From Anaerolineae bacterium (GTDB lineage Bacteria; Chloroflexota; Anaerolineae; 4572-78; J111): 64,000 nucleotides of DNA. Of this stretch, positions 53,680 through 60,523 are shown one piece after another. Position numbers and translations under genes: made by a program. The stretch lies in the NCBI GenBank assembly GCA_023382535.1, contig JAHDWA010000055.1, forward strand, positions 1-64,000. The letters are read 5' to 3'. Below the pieces are notes generated by a model. That model saw nothing but the letters and a program-made list of their open reading frames with translations, ran no database searches and was not told the origin of the DNA. How positions within the stretch are numbered: the stretch's first letter is position 1; every line of letters starts with the position of its first letter.

Positions 53680-56600
53680 TCAAGCGGTCTCCGAAAGTAT
53701 CTCCGCTACGACATCTGGCAGCGTTCGGTTTTCGGCGTAAGCTTGAACTGCTGCCAGGATGTCTGCCTTTTCTTTTTCAGCCTCAGTACGATACCTGTCC
53801 AGGAGTTGCTGCGCTTCAACCCGCGTGGTGCGATCGCTCGCAGGGTGCTGCCGGACGAAGGCCAACACCCTTAATCCGTATTCTGGCCGGTTGCTATTGA
53901 GCAAAAGTTCTCCCATTGCCTTCAGAATCGAAACCATGAGGGGTACAAACTGTATCTCTGCCGCCAGTTGCAGAGCCTGGCGAAGCTGTAGCTGCGCCCT
54001 CCGCACGTCGCCCTGCCGGCTGGCAACCGTACCCAGCCCCTGGTAGACTCGCGCCAGGCCACCTTTATCGAAAATGTTTTGATAAATATCTAAGCTTTTC
54101 TGGTAAAGCTGCTGTGCTCGCTCATAATGCTTTTGCTGCAGCGCAATCTTACCCAAATGATGGAGTGCCACAGCCATCCCTTCAGGGTCATTGAACTCTT
54201 GACGCAGCCTGTAGCTTGCTTCAATATGGTGTTGGGCCACGGTCACATCGCCCAGTGCCAGCGCGCTTTCGCCCAGCAGATTGAGGCAGTAGGCCATAAA
54301 CCAGCGGTCATCCCGCTGTTGGGCCAGGGTATAGGCTTGTTGGGCATACTGCCGGGCTGTCTGGTAGTGACCCTGGCCAAAGGCGGCACTGGCCAGGGCG
54401 TAATAGGCTAGAGAAAGATTTGGTTTGTGGCGCTGGGTCTCACTTTCCCGAAGCGCCTGCTCCCCATACTGAAGCGCGAGGGCGTAATCACCCCGAATGG
54501 TGGCAATCAGGCTCAAGGGTAAGGCGGGGTCTGTGCCGTATCCAGGTACAGCCGGAATACCGAGTTGCCGGTATAGCTCGCGGCATTGTTGCAGCACCGC
54601 CTCTGCTTGATCCAACCGGCCCAGGCGGATGAGCATCCAGCCCCACCAGATAATCACATGCACCAGAGCCAACTTGATGGGGTCAGTCACCTCGACGACG
54701 GTTAACCGCTGGTAGGCCTCTTCCCAGGCCGTCGCCCCTTCCAGGTACCGGCTTTGAAACTGAAAAAATCCCTGGAGCGGCCCGGCCAACTTTTCAATTT
54801 CGGCGAGTTTGAGGGCTTTGAGCGCCCAGCGCCAGGCCGTCCAAATATTATCGTACTCGGCAGCGGTGGCGGCCACCGCCTGACGCTGTTGGCCGCCCAG
54901 CATGGCTGCGGCGTGCTGCTGGAGGAAATCGGCAAAGTAGGTGCAGTGCGCCTCATAGATTTTGGCGACACTTTCGGGAGTATCAGCCAGCCGCTCGGCG
55001 GCATACTGCCGCAGCAGTTCGTGGATGTGATACCGCCCGGTTGAGCTTACTTGCAGCAACGACTTTTCGACAAATGCCGCGAGTTCTATCAGCGAGGCTC
55101 CGGCGATAGCACGGGCAGCTTCGGGGCCAAATCCCCCTCGAAAAACTGATAAACGCTGAAATACCTCTCGTTCGTGTGCTGCCAGCAATTGCCATGACTG
55201 CTCCAGGACCACGCGCATACTACGGTGGCGCTCGGGCACATTCTGGTGCCGGCTGGTGAGAATATCAAGGCCGCGCTCGATTTCAGCCACAATGGCCTCG
55301 ACCGGCAGGACCTTGAGCCAGGCGGCGGCTAACTCGATGGCCAGGGGCATGCCCTCAACCAGGCGGCAAAGCCGGACTACGGCGGCTCGCTCTGCGGCCA
55401 ATGAAAACTTGACCCGGGCACGGGCGGCGCTTTGAACAAAAAGCTGCACGGCGTCATAACGCTCAAGCGAAGCAACATCGGCGCCAACTTCGGATTCATT
55501 GTCCGTCATAAATTGCCGGCCACCGGCCGGAAACGACATCCCCTCCACCGGATGAAACCAGGCTTCCTGCAAATTCAAGGCCTCGCGAGAGGTCGCCAGA
55601 ATTTTTACGTCTGGAGCGGCAGCCAAGATGTCGGCAATGAAATCGGTCATACGGGCGTCCCCTTGCTCAGCGAAATCCTTCTTTCCAGTAGAGATAAGGG
55701 GGGCAGACAATAAATGCTCCAAATCATCCAACACCAGCAGCATTTCTTTTTTTTGCAGGTAGTCCAGCAACTGCTGTTTGGGCGAAACGTTCCCGTAAAA
55801 CGAAACGCCAACCGCTTCGGCAACGGCGAACAGCACGTCGGTGGTTGAACTGGCGGAAGCGAGCGGCACAAAATAAATACCATGTCCAAAGAAACCTTCA
55901 TCCAGAGCCGAGGGGATGAGCCTTTGGGCTACCTGTAGGGCCAGCCGGGTTTTTCCGATCCCTCCCGGCCCAACGAGGGTTAATAAGCGACAATGCCTGT
56001 CCGTGAGCCGGCGGATGATCTCGGCCAGTTCGCCTTCCCGTCCGACGAAGGGGGTGAGTTGGGGCGGCAGGGTATGAAGGGGAGCTGGGGTGAAAGACTC
56101 TCTCCTGCTCCTCCGCTCCCCCGCTCCCCCGCTCAATTCTCCGGCGCGAATCTGCTCATACAGGGCTATCGTCTCCGGACCCGGTTCAACAGCGAGTTCA
56201 TCCGCCAACATCTGGCGGCAGATCTCAAACTGGGCCAGGGCCGCGCTGCGCTGGCCATCACGAGCCAGGAGCAGCATTAAATAGCGGTGCGCTTCCTCCC
56301 GCCACGGCTCCAGGGCCAACAAGCGGCGCATGGTCTCGATGGCCTGGGGTAGATCATCCTGAGCAGCGAGGTGATCGGCCAGCAGATGCAAAGCTCGCAG
56401 CACTCGCTCCCGCAGCCGAGCGCGTTCTACCAACACCCACTGCTCAAACTCGGGCGCATCGTGCAGATAGAACCCTTCCAGGAAATCACCGCGATAAAGG
56501 GCGATGGCTTGTTTCAACTCTTCAATGTCTTGGCCCTGTGACGCGGCCGCTACCCCGGCCTCAAAAACGGGCACATCTAACCAGTAGGGGCTGTTGGCGT

Positions 56601-56886
56601 CAAAGGCCACCGTCTCGCGGGCAATATCCAGGTGGCTGCCCAGCAACTGGCGCAGATTGGATAACGTCATGGTCAGGCTGCGGCGAGCGTGCTGCTCAGC
56701 CACCTCGCCCCAAAACAACCCGGTCAGCACCGAGCGCGGCTGGGCGCGGCCCGAAACCGCCAGATAGTAAAGCAGTGCCCGGGCTTTGCCGGAGCGAAAG
56801 CCGGTCACCACTTGCCCGTCCAGCCAAACTTCCGGGCTGCCGAGCAGTTTCAGGTTCAGTTTTCCGCTGCTTTTTTTCCGGCTCAT
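53680..56886 (-). CDS. SARP/BTAD-family STAND-TPR regulator (SARP regulator 4)
   Basis: About 1068 aa from an ATG at 56886; a GTG-type start at 56949 would add 21 residues encoded over the operator repeats. Winged helix (about 1-95, FRSGKARALLYYLAVSG, GLFWGEVAEQHARRSLTM), BTAD (to about 245), NB-ARC-like ATPase with Walker A GPGGIGKT near 300 and LLVLDDLEHLLSA, TPRs about 640-1000 (AQQLYQKSLDIYQNIFDKGG type). It resembles SARP regulator 3 closely in layout. Divergent from the small-protein gene at 57022 with a SARP-type operator between. Convergent with the SpoIIE gene. Confidence 0.93.
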   Translation of the reverse strand: MSRKKSSGKLNLKLLGSPEVWLDGQVVTGFRSGKARALLYYLAVSGRAQPRSVLTGLFWGEVAEQHARRSLTMTLSNLRQLLGSHLDIARETVAFDANSPYWLDVPVFEAGVAAASQGQDIEELKQAIALYRGDFLEGFYLHDAPEFEQWVLVERARLRERVLRALHLLADHLAAQDDLPQAIETMRRLLALEPWREEAHRYLMLLLARDGQRSAALAQFEICRQMLADELAVEPGPETIALYEQIRAGELSGGAGERRSRRESFTPAPLHTLPPQLTPFVGREGELAEIIRRLTDRHCRLLTLVGPGGIGKTRLALQVAQRLIPSALDEGFFGHGIYFVPLASASSTTDVLFAVAEAVGVSFYGNVSPKQQLLDYLQKKEMLLVLDDLEHLLSAPLISTGKKDFAEQGDARMTDFIADILAAAPDVKILATSREALNLQEAWFHPVEGMSFPAGGRQFMTDNESEVGADVASLERYDAVQLFVQSAARARVKFSLAAERAAVVRLCRLVEGMPLAIELAAAWLKVLPVEAIVAEIERGLDILTSRHQNVPERHRSMRVVLEQSWQLLAAHEREVFQRLSVFRGGFGPEAARAIAGASLIELAAFVEKSLLQVSSTGRYHIHELLRQYAAERLADTPESVAKIYEAHCTYFADFLQQHAAAMLGGQQRQAVAATAAEYDNIWTAWRWALKALKLAEIEKLAGPLQGFFQFQSRYLEGATAWEEAYQRLTVVEVTDPIKLALVHVIIWWGWMLIRLGRLDQAEAVLQQCRELYRQLGIPAVPGYGTDPALPLSLIATIRGDYALALQYGEQALRESETQRHKPNLSLAYYALASAAFGQGHYQTARQYAQQAYTLAQQRDDRWFMAYCLNLLGESALALGDVTVAQHHIEASYRLRQEFNDPEGMAVALHHLGKIALQQKHYERAQQLYQKSLDIYQNIFDKGGLARVYQGLGTVASRQGDVRRAQLQLRQALQLAAEIQFVPLMVSILKAMGELLLNSNRPEYGLRVLAFVRQHPASDRTTRVEAQQLLDRYRTEAEKEKADILAAVQAYAENRTLPDVVAEILSETA

Positions 56887-56908
56887 GATCAAAAAAGTCA
56901 ATATCGTT

Positions 56909-56959
56909 GCAGTTTCGTTGCATGGTAGTGGCAGTTTCGCTGCAACCACCCGCTATACT
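56909..56959 (+). promoter_or_regulatory. Candidate SARP operator with -10 box, driving the small-protein gene
   Basis: GCAGTTTCGTTGCA (56909-56922) and GCAGTTTCGCTGCA (56931-56944) differ at one base and start exactly 22 bp apart. TATACT (56954-56959) begins 9 bp after the second copy. SARP activators characteristically bind direct repeats in multiples of 11 bp whose last unit is about 8 bp upstream of the -10 box. There is no good -35 element, as expected for an activator-dependent promoter. Confidence 0.65.
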
Positions 56960-57021
56960 GAGACCAATCAATTATAACGTAAGTCGTTAGCCCTGTGAAA
57001 TTAGCGTGAGAGTCGAATACC

Positions 57022-57291
57022 ATGCCCGATGCCATCTCATCTTACCGGATGTATCTCTTGACCGTCTGGAAAGACCCGCAAGGTCCGGCCCCGGATGGCA
57101 TCTCAGCGTTGCCCCAAGAGTTACCAACCAATACGGGCTGGCGCTTTTTTCTGGAGGATCCTCGCACGGGCCAGCGGCGCGGCTTTTCAAATGCCGTTGA
57201 TCTGGTGGCGGTCCTGATAACAGAATTTGGTTACGGGACGCCGGCTTCAGATGAGCCGCCTCCAGTCACCGGTGAAACGGAGCCGCTGTAG
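57022..57291 (+). CDS. Small SARP-associated protein, copy 3 (89 aa)
   Basis: Unrecognised family. It reads SSYRMYLLTVWKDPQ, then a 20-residue insertion, then WRFFLEDPRTGQRRGFSN and a hydrophobic helix (AVDLVAVLITEFG), ending in an acidic/proline tail. YRxYLLTxW, WR, L-[EK]-D-P-x-T-G-Q-x-R-x-F are shared with the 46427 protein. No signal peptide or membrane segment. It is divergent from SARP regulator 4 across a well-formed operator, 101 bp upstream of a methyltransferase gene. Function unknown; may report or modulate the regulator. Confidence 0.72.
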   Translation: MPDAISSYRMYLLTVWKDPQGPAPDGISALPQELPTNTGWRFFLEDPRTGQRRGFSNAVDLVAVLITEFGYGTPASDEPPPVTGETEPL

Positions 57292-57392
57292 AGATATTTT
57301 CAAGGAGTCGCTTATGAAAAAACCGTTTCAGCATAGCTATGAAACCAAACAAAAGTAACGATTACATTTAAATATGATAAGGAGATATTTCA

Positions 57393-58451
57393 ATGACTAT
57401 CAACGAACAAAAACTGCAAAAACTGTTGGAAACAGCCGTGACCGACTTTGGCGCAACGTGGCACACAGCGCTGGTCAACATCGGTGACAAATTGGGTCTC
57501 TATAAGGCGCTTGCTGCGAACGGCCCTCTCACCTCGGCCGGGTTGGCTGAGCGTACAAATACGAAAGAGCGGTACGTACGGGAGTGGCTGCGGGCCCAGG
57601 CAGCCGGCGGCTACGTGACTTACGATCCCAAGACCGAGCGCTACAGCCTGACCCAGGAGCAAGCCCTCGTCCTGACCGAGGAAACCAGTCCGTTCTTCCT
57701 GGTCGGCGCCTTTCAGGGGGCGTATGCCGGGCTTAAAGTCACCGAACAGATCCAGGAGGCTTTTCGTACGGGCGAGGGACTCGGCTGGCATGAACACGAC
57801 CACGAGTTGTTCATCGCCACGGAACGCTTGTTCAAGCCGGGCTATGCCACAAACCTGGTTGACGCCTGGATTCCGGCCCTCGCTGGCGTTAAAGAGAAAC
57901 TGGAAGCAGGGGCGCGCGTGGCCGACGTGGGCTGCGGCTATGGGGCCTCGACCATCATTATGGCTCAGGCTTTTCCCAACTCGCAGTTCGTTGGCTTCGA
58001 TTATCACGAACATTCTATAGAAACAGCCCGGCAGCGGGCCGAGGAAGCCGGAGTCTCTGACCGGGTACGGTTTGAGACAGCCCCGGCTAAAGGGTTCAAC
58101 GGACACGGCTATGACCTGATAGCGACCTTTGACTCCTTGCACGACATGGGCGATCCGATTGGAGCAGCCGCCCACGTGCGGGCGGCGCTCAAAGCCGACG
58201 GCACCTGGCTGATTGTTGAGCCATACGCCGCCGATCGCGTGGAAGAGAATTTCAACCCGGTGGGGCGAGCGTTCTACGCTATCTCGACCATGGTCTGCAC
58301 GCCAGCCTCTCTGGCTCAGGACGGCGGCTACGCAATGGGCACCCAGGCGGGCGAGGCGCGCATCCGCGAAGTGGTGACCGGAGGGGGCTTCACCCACTTT
58401 CGCCGCGCTGCGGAGACGCCCTTTAATCTCATCTTCGAGGCCAGGCCATAA
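57393..58451 (+). CDS. Class I SAM-dependent methyltransferase with N-terminal winged helix
   Basis: 352 aa. Winged helix about 10-85 (LVNIGDKLGLYKAL, LTSAGLAERTNTKERYVREWLRAQ). Methyltransferase domain about 165-290 with motif I ADVGCGYGASTIIMAQAFP, acidic FVGFDYHEHSIETARQRAEEAG and TFDSLHDMGDPIGAA. The C-terminus has TQAGEARIREVVTGGGFTHFRRA. Same family as the gene at 51250. Acceptor unknown. Probably co-transcribed with the small SARP-associated gene. AAGGAG precedes the ATG. Confidence 0.9.
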   Translation: MTINEQKLQKLLETAVTDFGATWHTALVNIGDKLGLYKALAANGPLTSAGLAERTNTKERYVREWLRAQAAGGYVTYDPKTERYSLTQEQALVLTEETSPFFLVGAFQGAYAGLKVTEQIQEAFRTGEGLGWHEHDHELFIATERLFKPGYATNLVDAWIPALAGVKEKLEAGARVADVGCGYGASTIIMAQAFPNSQFVGFDYHEHSIETARQRAEEAGVSDRVRFETAPAKGFNGHGYDLIATFDSLHDMGDPIGAAAHVRAALKADGTWLIVEPYAADRVEENFNPVGRAFYAISTMVCTPASLAQDGGYAMGTQAGEARIREVVTGGGFTHFRRAAETPFNLIFEARP

Positions 58452-58499
58452 TTTGTTATGAAACTCACAAATTTAAGCACACATCTATTGGAGAGAAAA

Positions 58500-59780
58500 A
58501 TGAAAAAGAAGTACGTTACCAATTATAAGTTGTGGCTGAAACTGGTTATCGTTTCAGCTTTAGGATTAGCGATATTCGGACTGGCCGGTTACAGCCAGGT
58601 GAGCGCCGACGGCCCTCAGCACAGCTCTGGATTGATGCTGGTGGATTATCGCCATCTCGACGGCGGCCAAGACGGGGTGGCGCTCATTGACCTGGACCCA
58701 GAGTCCAAGCTGTTCGGTAAAATCATCCAGCGGCGGCCGATTGGCCAGGGTGTCTTACCCCACCACCTCTATTTCAACCGCGATCAGAGCAAATTGTATA
58801 ATACCGCTTTAGGCGGCTCATATCTGTACGAAATTGCCCTGAACAAAGACGCGAACGGGAGGCCACATATCGGGCAGATTACGCCGATTGACACCCATGG
58901 CAACATTACCGGCGAAGATATTTACTTTACTCAGGATGGAAGTCGTTTTTACATGACCTTCATGAACGGCCAGGGTGGCGAAAAGGATGGAGCTATCGGC
59001 GTTTTTGATGTCCAAACCAATGAACTGTTGGAAACCATCGTTGCCCCCGTACCGGATGATCCCACTTCAGGGCAACCTTTCCTCATGCATCCCCATGGGA
59101 TTTCGGCCAATGAAGAACTGGGCCTGCTTATGGTCACTTCAACGGTTCATCCCGACCTGGTCAGCGAAGTGGGCAATACGGTTACCCTCATTGATATGAA
59201 AACCAACCAGCTTCTGAAAACTTACCTGGTGGCCGACTCGCCGGAAGATTTGCCGGAACCGGTCGAAGTCTTGCTGTTGCGGGATGATCTGCCGCCCTAC
59301 GCCCTGGTAACGACCGTCCTTGGCGGAGACATCTGGGTTGCCTCATACAATAGTGAGACCGGTTTGTTTAACGAGTTCGAGAAGAAAGTGGAAGGCGAGG
59401 AGCATGGCTTAGGCGTGGCCCTTGAATTCTACATCCACGAGGATAAGCAGGGCGAAAAGGAACTATATGTCAGCTTTGGCGTGCCCGGTGTGGTCAATGT
59501 CTACGGGCTGGACCAATTGCCGGAGTTACCGCTGAAACGCACCTTACCGGCCGGCCCGGGCGCCCACCACATGGCTTTCTTTGAAACTGAGTCTGAACGT
59601 GAAGTTGTAGTCGTTCAGAACAACCTGCTCAACGGGGAGGGGTTGAACGCCGGTACATTGACAGTGGCTGATATTCATACCGGCGAACTGCTCAAAACGC
59701 TCGACCTGCCCACCGAATATGGTCTACTGCCCGAGTCAATTGAGTTGGCCTTCGGACATGGGCACGATTATCACCATTAA
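58500..59780 (+). CDS. Exported beta-propeller protein
   Basis: About 426 aa from an ATG at 58500 with GGAGAG 4 bp upstream; an ATG at 58458 would add 14 residues. Signal peptide WLKLVIVSALGLAIFGLAG with cleavage after VSA near residue 35. The mature part looks like a YVTN/lactonase-type seven-bladed propeller (GVALIDLDPESKLF, VLPHHLYFNRDQSKLYNTAL, GNITGEDIYFTQDGSRFYMTF, GPGAHHMAFFETES). Many His residues sit at blade ends (LPHHL, HPHGI, AHHM) and the tail is GHGHDYHH, so metal binding is possible. Function unknown; a copper-handling or surface enzyme role is a guess. Confidence 0.8.
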   Translation: MKKKYVTNYKLWLKLVIVSALGLAIFGLAGYSQVSADGPQHSSGLMLVDYRHLDGGQDGVALIDLDPESKLFGKIIQRRPIGQGVLPHHLYFNRDQSKLYNTALGGSYLYEIALNKDANGRPHIGQITPIDTHGNITGEDIYFTQDGSRFYMTFMNGQGGEKDGAIGVFDVQTNELLETIVAPVPDDPTSGQPFLMHPHGISANEELGLLMVTSTVHPDLVSEVGNTVTLIDMKTNQLLKTYLVADSPEDLPEPVEVLLLRDDLPPYALVTTVLGGDIWVASYNSETGLFNEFEKKVEGEEHGLGVALEFYIHEDKQGEKELYVSFGVPGVVNVYGLDQLPELPLKRTLPAGPGAHHMAFFETESEREVVVVQNNLLNGEGLNAGTLTVADIHTGELLKTLDLPTEYGLLPESIELAFGHGHDYHH

Positions 59781-59845
59781 TACATAGAAACAGCAGGCAT
59801 GCAAAAGTAATGAGCATTAAAGAATAGCGGAAGTAAGGAAAAACG

Positions 59846-59885
59846 AGGTGGCAGGCACTTTTAAACAGAGAAGTGCCTGTCACCT
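59846..59885. repeat. REP-like palindrome, copy D
   Basis: AGGTGGCAGGCACTT (59846-59860) and AAGTGCCTGTCACCT (59871-59885), one mismatch, loop 10 nt. It abuts the broken 5' end of the quinone oxidoreductase fragment. Confidence 0.72.
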
Positions 59886-59911
59886 TAATCCCGACATAGT
59901 TTAATAAAGAT

Positions 59912-60341
59912 TACCTTTACACGCCCAGCCCCGGTCCGGGCGAAGTGCGGGTGAAGGTAGCCTGGTCGGGGGTAAACCCGTCAGATGTTAAAACGCGGGC
60001 CGGCCTGCGGACCAAAACCCTACCGTTTCCGCGCATTATTCCCCACAGCGACGGTGCGGGAGTGATTGATCAGGTGGGGCCCAATGTTCCACCCACCCGC
60101 ATCGGCGAGCGTGTTTGGCTCTGGAATGCCGCCTGGAATCGCCCTTTTGGCACGGCGGCCCAATACGTTGTGCTGCCGTCTGAGCAGGCCGTTTCGCTAC
60201 CCCAGGCGGTTGATCTCGCCGCCGGGGCCTGCCTGGGCATCCCGGCCTTGACTGCTTACCACGCGGTCACTGTAGCTGGCGGCGTAGCTGGCAAGCGGGT
60301 GCTGGTGGCCGGGGGCGCCGGGGCGGTCGGCCATTATGTCA
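59912..60341 (+). pseudogene. Truncated NADPH:quinone oxidoreductase (zinc-type MDR family)
   Basis: About 143 codons reading PSPGPGEVRVKVAWSGVNPSDV, FPRIIPHSDGAGVI, GERVWLWNAAWNRPFGTAAQY and the start of the NADPH loop VLVAGGAGAVGHYV. A full enzyme would have about 30 more residues before and about 180 after, so both ends are lost. The sequence changes to AT-rich non-homologous DNA just after GHYV. By chance the frame stays open into the downstream STAND gene, which would give a false fusion if annotated from 59945. Confidence 0.75.
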
Positions 60342-60418
60342 TATACTGTTTACATCTTTGTGGAATTTTTAATCTTCTTAAGCTCATCTCCGGCAGACCC
60401 ATATTGAGCTTTGGGCTA

Positions 60419-60447
60419 TTGAAGCCAGAGCCGAGTCATGCTATACT
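60419..60447 (+). promoter_or_regulatory. Sigma70-like promoter of the STAND-TPR gene
   Basis: TTGAAG (60419-60424), 17-bp spacer, TATACT (60442-60447). Transcription would start near 60454, after the oxidoreductase remnant and before the ATG at 60524. Confidence 0.6.
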
Positions 60448-60523
60448 TGGCTTAACAAAGCAAAACACCATTTGGCAACGCAAAATTCCGCAGAAAGTGA
60501 GCGTCGCTCGCGACCAGGCGCCT

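Noticed and set aside
59945..60523. A single 1111-aa protein joining an oxidoreductase to the STAND-TPR protein
   Set aside because: The oxidoreductase part is cut at both ends, a sigma70-like promoter lies at 60419-60447 and STAND homology begins near 60524.
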